NCBI GenBank assembly: GCA_017523925.1
Contig: JAFWVQ010000008.1
Span: 1 to 38,422, forward strand
From: Clostridia bacterium
GTDB taxonomy: Bacteria; Bacillota; Clostridia; Christensenellales; CAG-138
DNA length: 38,422 bases
Direction of reading: 5' to 3'
This document shows, piece by piece, positions 21,599 through 30,770 of the stretch. The position numbers and the translations under genes were made by a program. A model generated the notes under the pieces. That model ran no database searches, was not told where the DNA came from, and was given only the letters and a program-made list of their open reading frames with translations. Position 1 is the first letter of the stretch. Each line of letters starts with the position of its first letter.

Positions 21599-23053
21599 AT
21601 GAAAAAGATACTTGCATTCGTTCTCGCGCTTCTCCTCATCGCGCTTCCCGTGGCTTCGCTTGGGGCGACGGTCAAGCTTGAAGCGCCGGAAAACAACGCC
21701 GACATGGCCGAGCAGATTCTTGCATTCAGCGAGAGGCTCGGCGAGATGCGCGCTCTCTACTCAAGGCTGAACGTCAAGGCCGACGAGGTCGATCTGTACG
21801 CCTCCGCAAGGCTGATCGTTCGCTCGAGCGGCGAGGTCGACACGAAAGCCGCGATCGATCACGCCGTCAGCCCGAACGGCAGGGTGGTGCTCCAGTACGC
21901 AAGCCCCGCCGAGGCGAAGGCCGCAGCCGAGCGCTTTGCCGCCGATCCCAAAACGGCCTATGCCGTGCCGGACGTGCGCAGCCGCGTTGAATTCGGCGCG
22001 CGCGGCGCCGCACCCCTCACGGGCGAGAGCTTCAATTCCTGGGGCTACGGCGATGAGCATACGGGCATGAACCTGCTTTTCGACAAGGTGCTTGCAAAAT
22101 ACGGAAGCGAGGAAGCGCTTCCGGAGATCGTGGTCGCCGTTTGCGATTCGGGTTTGAACGCAAATCATCCGTTCTTCGCGGGGCGCATGGTCTCGGGCTA
22201 TAATTTCGTGAACAACAACAATAACACTTCGGATGCATTCGGCCACGGCACCTTCTGCGCCGGCGTTGTGATCGACGGCGTGCTTTCAAACGTTAAGGTA
22301 ATGCCGCTCAAAGTCGTTGCGGACAACGGTTATTTCTACACTGCGGACGTGGTGAACGCGATAGAGTACGCCCATCAGCGCGGGTGTGCTGCGATGAATC
22401 TCAGCCTTATCGAGTATAACCCCGCTGCGAACGCTCTCTACTACGAGGCCATAAATGCGGCGACCGATGCGGGCAGCGTTTGCTGCGTTGCGGCGGGCAA
22501 CTGGAGCCAGAACGCGGGCGGCTTCACGCCGCAGGACGTGGAAAGAGGGCTTGTGGTTGCGGCATACGATGAAAGCCATAATTTCTGGCAGCACTCGAAC
22601 TTTGGCAGTGCGGTGGACGTCACCGGTCCCGGCGTGGATATTTACAGCACGTCCCATACGGGCGGCTATAATACCGACAGCGGAACGAGCTTTGCCGCGC
22701 CCCATGCGGTCGCCTGCTGTGCGATGATGAAGACCTACGATCCCGAGCTTACGCCCGATGAGATAATGGATATGCTCAAGCAGAACGCCGTGGACGACGG
22801 CTACACGCAGGGCGGGGAGGGCAGGCTCTACGTGGGCTCGCTCTTTGAGGGCGGAGTTCCCGCACCGATCGCCGGCGATGCGGACGGAAACGGCACCGTG
22901 AACGTTGCGGACGCGCTCGTGACGCTTCGCGTTGCGATGGGGCTGCTGGATGCTTCGAGCATCAATGTGAACGCCGCCGATATGGACGGCTCCGGCACGA
23001 TCGCCGTTGCCGATGCGCTCAGCATATTAAGGCGAGCCATGCAGCTTTTGTAA
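21599..23053 (+). CDS. Secreted subtilisin-like serine protease with dockerin
   Basis: A 484-residue exported protease. The signal peptide ends near residue 23 (VASLGA). Residues about 30-135 look like an inhibitor-type propeptide. The S8 catalytic domain has all three residues: Asp183 in AVCDSGLN, His216 in GHGTFCAG and Ser364 in GTSFAAPHA, with the oxyanion Asn301 in AAGNW. Residues about 425-484 are a type I dockerin: two calcium loops, GDADGNGTVNVADAL and ADMDGSGTIAVADAL, each followed by a helix. Dockerins bind cohesin domains of scaffold or surface proteins, so the protease is probably docked on the cell surface or on an extracellular complex. No cohesin is visible in the window. The start follows GGAAAGG. 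Confidence 0.93.
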   Translation: MKKILAFVLALLLIALPVASLGATVKLEAPENNADMAEQILAFSERLGEMRALYSRLNVKADEVDLYASARLIVRSSGEVDTKAAIDHAVSPNGRVVLQYASPAEAKAAAERFAADPKTAYAVPDVRSRVEFGARGAAPLTGESFNSWGYGDEHTGMNLLFDKVLAKYGSEEALPEIVVAVCDSGLNANHPFFAGRMVSGYNFVNNNNNTSDAFGHGTFCAGVVIDGVLSNVKVMPLKVVADNGYFYTADVVNAIEYAHQRGCAAMNLSLIEYNPAANALYYEAINAATDAGSVCCVAAGNWSQNAGGFTPQDVERGLVVAAYDESHNFWQHSNFGSAVDVTGPGVDIYSTSHTGGYNTDSGTSFAAPHAVACCAMMKTYDPELTPDEIMDMLKQNAVDDGYTQGGEGRLYVGSLFEGGVPAPIAGDADGNGTVNVADALVTLRVAMGLLDASSINVNAADMDGSGTIAVADALSILRRAMQLL

Positions 23054-23161
23054 GATAAAGCAAAAAACAAAAACACAAATACACAAAAAAGCGCGTTCGC
23101 CAAGTGCGTTCGCGCTTATCCGCTGAAATTGCATATGATCGCATAATGATCCCGAGTACTC

Positions 23162-23194
23162 AAAGCGGGGCCTCCGAAAGGGCGGCTCCGCTTT
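23162..23194. terminator. Bidirectional terminator between subtilase and RluA genes
   Basis: AAAGCGG-g-GCC pairs with GGC-t-CCGCTTT (23162-23194). Both strands show A/T runs next to the stem. The right arm overlaps the stop codon of the minus-strand gene by two bases. Confidence 0.75.
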
Positions 23195-24074
23195 ATTCGT
23201 TCATTCCGAATGCCTTGATATCCTCGGGCAGCGGCGCGGTAAGCTCGATGCGCGCACCGCTCAGCGGATGGGTGAAGCCGAGCCGCCATGAATGCAGCGC
23301 GGGGCGGGCGATCAGGCGCCTGTTCTCCGTGCCGTAGAGAAAATCGCCTGCAAGCGGATGAGCAAGCGAAGATGCATGCACGCGTATCTGATGCGTTCGG
23401 CCTGTTTCAAGGCGGAATTCGATCATGGAAAAGCCGTTTTTCTCGGCGATAACGTGGTAATTCGTAACGGCCGCCGCGCCGCCCTCGCGCACCTCGCGCT
23501 TTATCGCGCTGCCCTCGACGCGCGCGATCGGAAGCTCGATGCGCCCGCTTTTCTCGGCGAAAACGCCCTCGCAAACGCCGATATAGACGCGCTCGAACGC
23601 GCCTGTGTGCAAAAGCGCGGCCAGCTTTTCGTGCATGAAGCCGTTCTTGGCGATCGCCATCGCGCCGGTGGTGCCGCGATCGAGCCGATTCACAGGATGA
23701 AACAGCCCCGCTTTGCCGAAATAGGCGTTCACCGCCGCCTCGACCGAGGGCGCGTCGCCGTCCCGGCGCGAGCCGTGGACCTCCATGCCGGCGGGCTTGG
23801 AGATGACCAGGATATCCTCGTCCTCATAGAGCGCGGCAAAGGGCAGGGGAACGCGCCCGCTCCCGGCAGGGCTTTCGCCGATGGCGGCGGAAACCACGTC
23901 GCCCGGTCGAACGCGCATATTCGCCTTCGCGGGCCAGCCGTTCAACAGTATGCCGTTTTCGATGCGCTTGAGGCGCGCGATAAGCCCGTTTGAAAGCCTG
24001 AGCTCCCCGCGAAGGAGCGCCGCAACGCTGCGGCCCGCGTCGGCCTCGCTTGCAGTGTGGGAAATGATGTGCAT
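23193..24074 (-). CDS. RluA-family pseudouridine synthase
   Basis: A 293-residue RNA pseudouridine synthase. An N-terminal S4-like RNA-binding region (LSNGLIARLKRIENGILLNG) is followed by the catalytic domain. The catalytic Asp is in HPVNRLDRGTTG (about residues 126-137), and LETGRTHQIRVH is the second conserved active-site motif. It converts specific uridines in rRNA or tRNA to pseudouridine; the target (RluC, RluD or YtzG-like) cannot be read from sequence. The start follows GGAGGC. It is convergent with the subtilase gene and lies 94 bases downstream of the DUF4129 gene on the same strand, so it may be the last gene of that operon. Confidence 0.93.
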   Translation of the reverse strand: MHIISHTASEADAGRSVAALLRGELRLSNGLIARLKRIENGILLNGWPAKANMRVRPGDVVSAAIGESPAGSGRVPLPFAALYEDEDILVISKPAGMEVHGSRRDGDAPSVEAAVNAYFGKAGLFHPVNRLDRGTTGAMAIAKNGFMHEKLAALLHTGAFERVYIGVCEGVFAEKSGRIELPIARVEGSAIKREVREGGAAAVTNYHVIAEKNGFSMIEFRLETGRTHQIRVHASSLAHPLAGDFLYGTENRRLIARPALHSWRLGFTHPLSGARIELTAPLPEDIKAFGMNE

Positions 24075-24168
24075 ATACTGCCTCCATTGGCGGATACGGT
24101 TCGGATCGATACGATCGCTTGCGTAATGATTGGCGGCGAACGGCGGATGAGCGTGCTTTGGGGAGGGC

Positions 24169-25437
24169 TCATTCCTCCTTCTTCTCGTTCACGAGCTTAA
24201 GATACGCTTCCTCGGCGGCGATCGCGTCATCCTCGGTTATCTCGGCTGCGGAGTAGCGCGCCTTGATATAGAGCGCGCGCAGAAGCTCGTCGTGCTTATC
24301 GAGCAGTGATCCTGCTTTTTCGGAGATTTCCCCACTGGTGGAGCTGACACCCGTCGTTACGCCATTTTGATTTAGAAAAAAGAGATAACTGCGGTAGATA
24401 TCGCGCACGCGGTCGGCGTTTGTATTTACGGAGCGACGGCGCTTTCTTCGCTCGAAACGGCGCTTGGATGGCTGCTGCCCATCCTCAAACACGGAGTTGT
24501 CGAACTCGATCTCGCCCTGATCCTTCCTCGCCCTCAAAAGCAGCATGATGAGCAATACGAGCGCGGCTATCGCGACAAGCGCGATAATGAAAGCCGGATA
24601 ATTGAAGTTTTTTATCAGCGGAGCAAAGCCGGGATCTTCAGTCGGCATGGCGGGAGCGGGAGCCTGTTCGGGCGCACCGTCGGGCATTGGCGTTGCGGGC
24701 GCGGGGGTGGCGTTTAAGTCGTCCTCAAACGGCTTGAGCCCTGCGTAAGCTCCACCGAAAAGCCGTGTTAAAAAGGAGAAAAAATAGCCGATGGGATAGA
24801 TCAAAAGCGCGAAGAACGAGCTTACAGGCTTCGCGAGAAGGTGCAGCAGAACGCCGATCGCGGCACCTGCGAGCATGGCAAGAACGAAAGACCCCGCTAT
24901 GCCGAGCTGCCATTTCGCCGAGCGGATGCTGCCGAGGCGCTGAGCGCACAGCGAGAGAAAACCGAAGATGAAAAAGCCGAATATGAGTAGAAAAAATGCG
25001 TCTAGCCCGCGAAGCTGCCCGGCGATACCGGAGGGGTCTGCGGCTGAATAGGACGAGCTGTACCTAACGAGCGCCGCTATAAGCGTGAACACGGCGGCGA
25101 ACAGCGCGAGCGGCTTAAACAGCTTTTGATACCTCCATGCTTCGCCGAAAAACCTTCCGGATACGAGCACTATGGCCGCGTATATGAGCGGCAGGGCTGC
25201 GGCGATCGCGGGAATGGGCTCGGGTATAAGAAGAAGCCCCGCGAACGGCACGAGCGAAACAAGAAGCCTCAAAACGGCGGAGTTTAGCTGCACCCCCGCA
25301 AGATAGCATATGAGCGCCGCGCCGACGATCAGAAAATAAGGAAGAAAGCTCTTGGGCGTGATGGACGGCATGAGAGCCATAACCGCAAGAAACAGACAGA
25401 TATGCGAAACAAGGCGGAAGGCCGCGGAGTTTCTCAA
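24169..25437 (-). CDS. TgpA-like membrane protein with DUF4129, lacking transglutaminase (copy 2)
   Basis: A 422-residue membrane protein. Residues 1-230 hold about seven hydrophobic segments. Residues 240-272 are a Pro/Ala linker, 281-301 is another membrane helix, followed by an Arg/Lys-rich stretch and a C-terminal DUF4129-like domain (about 343-416, VRDIYRSYLFFLNQNG). The normal partner of MoxR and DUF58 proteins is TgpA, which has the same order but a transglutaminase domain where this protein has only the linker. It begins with TTG overlapping the stop of the upstream paralogue (25434), with AAAAGGAG about 11 bases ahead. It is clearly a tandem duplicate of that gene, although the two have diverged strongly. 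Confidence 0.8.
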   Translation of the reverse strand: MRNSAAFRLVSHICLFLAVMALMPSITPKSFLPYFLIVGAALICYLAGVQLNSAVLRLLVSLVPFAGLLLIPEPIPAIAAALPLIYAAIVLVSGRFFGEAWRYQKLFKPLALFAAVFTLIAALVRYSSSYSAADPSGIAGQLRGLDAFFLLIFGFFIFGFLSLCAQRLGSIRSAKWQLGIAGSFVLAMLAGAAIGVLLHLLAKPVSSFFALLIYPIGYFFSFLTRLFGGAYAGLKPFEDDLNATPAPATPMPDGAPEQAPAPAMPTEDPGFAPLIKNFNYPAFIIALVAIAALVLLIMLLLRARKDQGEIEFDNSVFEDGQQPSKRRFERRKRRRSVNTNADRVRDIYRSYLFFLNQNGVTTGVSSTSGEISEKAGSLLDKHDELLRALYIKARYSAAEITEDDAIAAEEAYLKLVNEKKEE

Positions 25438-26726
25438 TTTTCCGTATTCTCCTTTTTGCTGTTGCTGTTCTCGACTATGCGGTCGAACGCCTGCTCGGCA
25501 AGAAGCGCATCCGCATCGGTCAGCTCCGCGCCCTCGTAGCGCGCGCGAAGATAGAGCGAGCGCAGAAGCTCATCCGGAGATTCGTCGAGCAGCAGCTTTC
25601 GGGACTCCGCCGAAAGCTCCGCGCTGGTGGTGCCGGCGTGCGGCTGTATGCCCTGCATACGAAGGAAGGTGATGTAGCGGCGGTAGACCTCGCGCACCTT
25701 GCCCGCATTGCTGAATACCTTGCGGCCGCGCCTGTTGCCCTTGAAGATGCGGTCGATGAGGCTGTCCTCCGCCTCGCCGCGCTCAACGTCGTCCTCAACG
25801 GCGTCATCGGCTTCGATGCGCCTTGCCCTGAGGATAAGCACGGTTATCAGCGCGCCGCCGAGCACCGCGCCAAGCGCGTACAGAAGGCCGAGCCCGACCT
25901 TCTTCTCGGAGATAGTGCTGCCCTTGGGCTTGGCTGCCTCGGCGTCGGGCGAGTATTCCCATTCCTCGGGGTTGAACGAAGCTTCGATAAGCTGCCTGCC
26001 GGTGCGCTCGCGCGGGTACGGAGTCGGCCTCGGGGTGGGCGCCTGCTCCACAGTGGAGCAGCTTGCGATGCTTGCGGCAAGGTTGTTTATGGGAGTGAGC
26101 AGGTCGATGCTGCCCAAAAGCGTGTTCAGCGCGATGCCGGCTGCGATGGCAAGCGAAAGCGGCAACGCGAAAAAGCCGACGTTGCCGAGCTGCCAGCGCG
26201 TGCTCTTGATGTTTCCGGCGCGGACGCAGCGCAGCGCGAGAAAGCCGAGAACAACTGCGGCGATAAGGTAGGGGATGGGATCGTAATGCACCGGAACGAA
26301 GGCGGGATCCTTGATCGTGCCGTTCGTCACAAGGCTGACGCGAATGAGCGAAACCATCGCAAAGGCGGCAATCAGCACGCCCACGGCGATCAAAACGCCT
26401 TTGAGCTCGCGCAAAAACTGCCAATGCTCGAAGAAAAGCTTGCCGCTGATCAGCGGTATCGCCGCATAAACGCAGGGCAGCGCGCCCACGATCAGCGCAG
26501 CGGGCGTTTTCGGAACGAGCAGCAGCCCCGCGAACGGAACGAGCGCGATAAGAACGCGCAGCGCGGCGGGCTTCGTGTATGCGGCGGCGAGCGATGAAAG
26601 CAGTATCAGCGCCGCTATAACGCAGTAGCCAAGACCGTTCTCGGGAATGAGGGGCGGGATTATGAATGCGGCCGCAAAGAACAGGCAGGCATGCATCGTT
26701 ATTCGGAAGGCGGCGGCGTTCTTCAC
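25434..26726 (-). CDS. TgpA-like membrane protein with DUF4129, lacking transglutaminase (copy 1)
   Basis: A 430-residue paralogue of the next gene. It shares the N-terminal FRITMHACLFF start, the LRVLIALVPFAGLLLVP helix, the STRWQLGNVGFF loop and the C-terminal DUF4129-like domain (about residues 348-420, VREVYRRYITFLRMQG). A Pro-rich linker (APTPRPTPYPRERTG) and a short segment occupy the place of the transglutaminase domain of TgpA. The start is GTG overlapping the DUF58 stop by four bases (GTGA), with GAGGAGG inside the end of the DUF58 gene. In known systems such proteins act with MoxR and DUF58 in envelope functions; the exact reaction without the transglutaminase is unknown. Confidence 0.8.
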   Translation of the reverse strand: MKNAAAFRITMHACLFFAAAFIIPPLIPENGLGYCVIAALILLSSLAAAYTKPAALRVLIALVPFAGLLLVPKTPAALIVGALPCVYAAIPLISGKLFFEHWQFLRELKGVLIAVGVLIAAFAMVSLIRVSLVTNGTIKDPAFVPVHYDPIPYLIAAVVLGFLALRCVRAGNIKSTRWQLGNVGFFALPLSLAIAAGIALNTLLGSIDLLTPINNLAASIASCSTVEQAPTPRPTPYPRERTGRQLIEASFNPEEWEYSPDAEAAKPKGSTISEKKVGLGLLYALGAVLGGALITVLILRARRIEADDAVEDDVERGEAEDSLIDRIFKGNRRGRKVFSNAGKVREVYRRYITFLRMQGIQPHAGTTSAELSAESRKLLLDESPDELLRSLYLRARYEGAELTDADALLAEQAFDRIVENSNSKKENTEN

Positions 26727-27775
26727 GCGGCGTCCACCTCCTCTTCACCGGTCAGCACGCAGACGCTCGTGCCCGCGTTCTGCTGAAGCCTTTGAACGAG
26801 AGCGGCGATGTCATCGTCCAAACTCGGGGCGATTATGATATAGCCCTTGCTCGCGTTTCCTCTTGAAACGCGCTCCACAAGCTCGGAAAACGGCCTGTAT
26901 CGAACGAATTTGGATATGCCGATCCTGCGCTGTATCTCGAAGCAATGCGTTCTGCCAACGCCCTTGTCGGTGGAGAACAGATCGCCGTTTGAATGAAGCG
27001 CATAGGGTATCTTCTGCTCCTCGAGCCAGTCGCAGGCGGTGCGCACGAGCGAAAAACAGCGTTCCGCGACCTCCTTTTCGGCGCGCTCGATATCCACGAT
27101 CACGGAAACGTCCGTATCCATGGTGAAATCGTGTTTTTTAACGGTCAGAACGCCGGTTTTGGCGGTCTGCGTCCATGAGATGCTCTTGAGCGGCTCCGCG
27201 CCGGTGTATTCGCGGTAGCCGAGCACAAGGCTCGGATCCTCGCAGATGAAGCGGCGAACGGAGATATCGCCCATGAGCCCGCCGAGCGCCACGATGTCCG
27301 GCTCGTCCTCGCAGGGGGCGGCGGTGCAGATCACGCGGCGCGCGATGTCGTAGGAAATGACCTGCGTTTTGAGCCCGAGGAAGTCGCCCACCTCGATATA
27401 GACCTTTCCGATGGTGTGATGCCCGCGCTCCTTGAGGGAGAAGCGGATGCGCCCCTTGACGGCGGAGCGGGCGGGCAGATACGTGTCCACGGTGTAGGAG
27501 CGGTTGAAGAAATTGCCGGTGTGATGCCGCTTGATCCACTCCTCGCTCTCGCGGACCTCCACGACCTCGTTGAAGTTGAACGAGAAGCTGACGAACATCA
27601 TCGGCCAGCGCGCGGTGTTGGAAAGGCGATAGATCAGCGTCGCCTCCTCGTCCGGCTCGGTGAGGTCCATGTTCACGTCGCAGCGGAAAGCAACGCGCTT
27701 GTGATTCTGAGCAAGGCTCAGCGCCTCAAGAGCGATAAAAACGAGTGTTATACATATTGCTATACTTATAAGCAT
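26723..27775 (-). CDS. DUF58 domain protein
   Basis: A 350-residue protein. An N-terminal membrane segment (LISIAICITLVFIALEALSL) is followed by a beta-rich domain and the DUF58 signature region (GYREYTGAEPLKSISWTQTA, about residues 190-209) with KKHDFTMDTDVSVIVDIE leading into a von Willebrand-like fold. DUF58 proteins nearly always accompany a MoxR AAA+ ATPase and are thought to be its partners in assembling envelope or metal-dependent complexes. Here the gene lies 30 bases after moxR and overlaps the first TgpA-like gene. The start codon is ATG after CTTATAAGT; the ribosome binding site is weak, suggesting coupling to moxR. Confidence 0.9.
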   Translation of the reverse strand: MLISIAICITLVFIALEALSLAQNHKRVAFRCDVNMDLTEPDEEATLIYRLSNTARWPMMFVSFSFNFNEVVEVRESEEWIKRHHTGNFFNRSYTVDTYLPARSAVKGRIRFSLKERGHHTIGKVYIEVGDFLGLKTQVISYDIARRVICTAAPCEDEPDIVALGGLMGDISVRRFICEDPSLVLGYREYTGAEPLKSISWTQTAKTGVLTVKKHDFTMDTDVSVIVDIERAEKEVAERCFSLVRTACDWLEEQKIPYALHSNGDLFSTDKGVGRTHCFEIQRRIGISKFVRYRPFSELVERVSRGNASKGYIIIAPSLDDDIAALVQRLQQNAGTSVCVLTGEEEVDAA

Positions 27776-27805
27776 GGCAAAACCCCTTATGCGGGAAGAA
27801 AAGGC

Positions 27806-28741
27806 TCATTCGAGCGGAACGGGCAGCTCGTCCAGAAGCCCTTCAAGATAGGCGCCGGAGCTGAGATGCTTTCTTGAAAGCGTTGAGATGCGGTGCGCCA
27901 ACACCGGCACGGCAAGCTTTTTGACGTCCTCGGGGATGACGTAGGTCCTGCCCTCCATCGCGGCGAGGATCTGGCTTGCGCGGCAGAGCGCGATAGAGCC
28001 GCGCGCGGAAACGCCGTAGCTCAGCTTGTCGCTCTCCCTCGTTGCGGTGATGATGCTCATGAGGTAGTTCAGAACGTCCTCGCCGATCTGCACCTCGCGG
28101 TACTGCCTGCGGAGCTCGCGGAGCTCCTCGGGCGTGATCACGGCGGAGAGGGAGTCGATGATATTGCGCGTATCCTCGCGCATAAGCACCTGCTTCTCCT
28201 GCTCCGGGCTCATATAGCCGAGCGAGAGCTTCATCAGGAAGCGGTCGAGCTGCGCCTCGGGCAGGGGGAAGGTGCCGTAGCTTTCCACGGGGTTCTGCGT
28301 CGCCATAACGATATAGGGCTCCTCAAGGCGGAAGGTTTCGCCGTCCACGGAGATCTGCTTTTCCTCCATGACCTCCAATAGAGCGCTCGGGCTCCTCGGC
28401 ACGGCGCGGTTTATCTCGTCCGCAAGCACGACGTTTGCAAAGAGCGGACCCTTGCGAAACTCGAATTCGCCGCGCTTTTGGTCGTAGAAGTGAATGCCGG
28501 TCAGATCGGAAGGCAGTATGTCGGGCGTGAACTGGATACGCTTGAAATCGCCGCCGATGCTCTTTGAAAAGGCGCGAAGCAGCATGGTCTTGCCCGTGCC
28601 CGGAAGGTCCTCAAGCAGCACGTGGCCGCCCGCAACGAGGCAGATGCCGATATTCTTGATCGCCTCGTCCTTGCCGATGATCACCTTGCCGCAGTTTGCG
28701 ACAAGCTTTTTTGCGTATTCGGTGAAAAGATTTACGTTCAT
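27806..28741 (-). CDS. MoxR-type AAA+ ATPase
   Basis: A 311-residue AAA+ ATPase of the MoxR family, which act as chaperone-like assembly factors. Walker A is GTGKT in LEDLPGTGKTMLL (about residues 40-52), Walker B is VVLADEINRA, sensor 1 is ATQNP, and the arginine-finger region PEAQLDRFLMKL is present. The AAA lid domain follows to residue 311. It heads the minus-strand operon MoxR, DUF58, two TgpA-like proteins. The start follows AGGAGG by seven bases, and a clear promoter lies upstream. Confidence 0.95.
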   Translation of the reverse strand: MNVNLFTEYAKKLVANCGKVIIGKDEAIKNIGICLVAGGHVLLEDLPGTGKTMLLRAFSKSIGGDFKRIQFTPDILPSDLTGIHFYDQKRGEFEFRKGPLFANVVLADEINRAVPRSPSALLEVMEEKQISVDGETFRLEEPYIVMATQNPVESYGTFPLPEAQLDRFLMKLSLGYMSPEQEKQVLMREDTRNIIDSLSAVITPEELRELRRQYREVQIGEDVLNYLMSIITATRESDKLSYGVSARGSIALCRASQILAAMEGRTYVIPEDVKKLAVPVLAHRISTLSRKHLSSGAYLEGLLDELPVPLE

Positions 28742-28786
28742 TTTTGCCTCCTGACAGCGGTCGCGCTATGTTGCGCTGTAAAAAAT

Positions 28787-28815
28787 ATTATATCACATAT
28801 GAGAACTGAATTCAA
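28787..28815 (-). promoter_or_regulatory. Promoter for the MoxR-DUF58 operon
   Basis: On the minus strand: TTGAAT, 17 bp, TATAAT, with TGTGA before the -10. It is about 46 bases upstream of moxR. Confidence 0.8.
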
Positions 28816-28872
28816 CAACGGGGAAAGCGGCGCGGCGATCGGACATCGGTTGGAAAGTTTTTTCAAGTATAT

Positions 28873-28901
28873 TTGCACTTTTTGGGCTTTTGCGGTATAA
28901 T
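28873..28901 (+). promoter_or_regulatory. Promoter for the ABC exporter operon
   Basis: TTGCAC, 17 bp, TATAAT. It is divergent from the MoxR operon promoter, whose -35 is 57 bases away. Confidence 0.78.
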
Positions 28902-28953
28902 AACTATCTATCTTTTATGCTTCGGTCGGGCTTCTGCCGAAAGGATGAGGAAT

Positions 28954-30756
28954 ATGGAAAAACAAAGCGGAGCGAACGGCGTTAACAATGCCTCCGAGGA
29001 GAAAAAGCCGAACAAGCTCAAAAAGCTGCTTCAGATGCAAAAGGACGGTACCCTGCGCGAGACCCTGAGGGACTGGCGCTGGATATTCCGATATACGAAA
29101 AAATACCGCTGGTATGTGGTGGTTCAAACGATATTCGGCATACTGGGCTCGACCCTCGGGCTCGTATCCTCGGTGTTCAGCAAGGTAACGGTCGATATCG
29201 TGACCGGCAAGCGCACCGACTCGGTGATCGTGATAGCCATATCAATGATAACGAGCGCTTTGCTCGGATTGGTGTTTTCAAGCTTTCAGTCGAGGATCTC
29301 CACTAAGATCAGCCTGCGTGTTTTCAACGATATCCGCGGAGAGGTGTTCAAAAGGCTGCTCGACAGCGAGTGGCAGAAGGTGCGCTGCTATCAGACCGGT
29401 GATATCATAAACCGACTGAACAACGATACCCAGAGGATCGCGAGCATCGCAATCAGCTGGATCCCGTCGCTCATAGTAACGCTCTATTCCTTCGCATCGT
29501 CTTTCTTCACGATGATGTATTTCAACACCTCCATCGCCTTCATCGCGCTGCTCGGCGCACCGTTCCTTGCAGGAGCGAGCAGCATCCTTCTCAAGAGATC
29601 GCGCCGTTACAACAAGCTGATGTTCGAAAAGCAGAGCCAGGTGCTGAATTTCGAAACTGAGACCTTCCATAATTACGACACCGTCAAGAGCCTCGGCGCG
29701 GTGAACGCATACTCAAGGCTGTTCAACGGCAGGCAGGAGGAGCACAGGAAGGCTTCGCTCGACTCGAATATGTTTTCGATCCGCTCGAAGATCTATCTTT
29801 CGATAGTGGGGCATCTGATCTATTTCGCCACCTTCGCATACTGCCTTGCGCTGCTCTGGTCGGATAAGATAACCTACGGCACGATGACCTTCTTCCTCGG
29901 CCAGCGCGCAAAGGTAACGAGCGGCTTCAACTCTCTGCTCGGCATCCTGCCGAACATGGTGCAGAGCGCTGTTTCGGCAAAGCGCGTGCGCGAGTTCTTC
30001 GACATACCCGCCGAGCAGCAGCTGCTCACCGAAAGCGAGATCGAGGAGCTTGCCAAAACGCCCGTGGAGGTGCGGCTCGATTCGGTCGAGTTCGCCTATG
30101 AGCAGGGCAGGACCATCCTTAACAACAGCAGCTTCCATGCGCGCTCGGGCGAGATCATCGCCATTGTCGGCGCGAGCGGACAGGGCAAGACCACGATGCT
30201 CAGGCTGCTGCTGAGCCTCGTTTCCCCGCAGAGCGGCAGCGCGGAGCTTGTGGACTGCAACGGAACGGCGCATAAGCTGACCGCCGATCACAGAAGGCTG
30301 TTTTCCTACGTTCCGCAGGGCAACACGGTGGTTTCGGGCACGATCGCGGATAATCTTCGCATAACCAACGAGGGCGCCACGGACGAGCAGATGCTACGAG
30401 CGCTCGAATGCGCGTGTGCGCTCGACTTCGTTGAGAAGATGGGCGGCCTCAATGCGCCGATCGGCGAGAAGGGGCACGGCATCAGCGAGGGTCAGGCGCA
30501 GAGGATCTCGATCGCAAGGGCGATACTCCGCGATGCGCCGATACTCCTGCTCGACGAGGCGACCAGCAGCCTCGATGCCGATACCGAGACGAAGATCGTG
30601 AACGGCATCATCAAGCACGATCCGAACAAGGTATGCATCATCTCCACGCACCGCACGAGCGTGCTTGCGCTTGCCGACCGCATCTATCGCGTGACGGAAG
30701 GCGTGATAAGCCTGGACGACGGCACGGCGCTTCAACCTCAAGAATCCGCAAACTGA
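28954..30756 (+). CDS. ABC-type exporter, fused membrane and ATPase domains
   Basis: A 600-residue half-transporter: a six-helix ABC type I membrane domain (about residues 60-340) followed by the nucleotide-binding domain. Walker A is GASGQGKTT (about 405-413), Q-loop YVPQG, signature ISEGQAQR (a variant of LSGGQ), Walker B ILLLDEATSSLD and the switch His in STHR. It probably works as a homodimer exporting a lipid, peptide or drug; the substrate is unknown. The ATG at 28954 is preferred because AAAGGATGAGG precedes it; an ATG nine bases earlier and an upstream reading through the promoter are less likely. It is followed after 14 bases by the VanY-like gene. Confidence 0.92.
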   Translation: MEKQSGANGVNNASEEKKPNKLKKLLQMQKDGTLRETLRDWRWIFRYTKKYRWYVVVQTIFGILGSTLGLVSSVFSKVTVDIVTGKRTDSVIVIAISMITSALLGLVFSSFQSRISTKISLRVFNDIRGEVFKRLLDSEWQKVRCYQTGDIINRLNNDTQRIASIAISWIPSLIVTLYSFASSFFTMMYFNTSIAFIALLGAPFLAGASSILLKRSRRYNKLMFEKQSQVLNFETETFHNYDTVKSLGAVNAYSRLFNGRQEEHRKASLDSNMFSIRSKIYLSIVGHLIYFATFAYCLALLWSDKITYGTMTFFLGQRAKVTSGFNSLLGILPNMVQSAVSAKRVREFFDIPAEQQLLTESEIEELAKTPVEVRLDSVEFAYEQGRTILNNSSFHARSGEIIAIVGASGQGKTTMLRLLLSLVSPQSGSAELVDCNGTAHKLTADHRRLFSYVPQGNTVVSGTIADNLRITNEGATDEQMLRALECACALDFVEKMGGLNAPIGEKGHGISEGQAQRISIARAILRDAPILLLDEATSSLDADTETKIVNGIIKHDPNKVCIISTHRTSVLALADRIYRVTEGVISLDDGTALQPQESAN

Positions 30757-30770
30757 TCCGAAGGGATTCG

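Noticed and set aside
25638..26597. Plus-strand open frame opposite the first TgpA-like gene
   Set aside because: It has no ribosome binding site or domain, and the minus-strand gene has clear overlaps with its operon neighbours.
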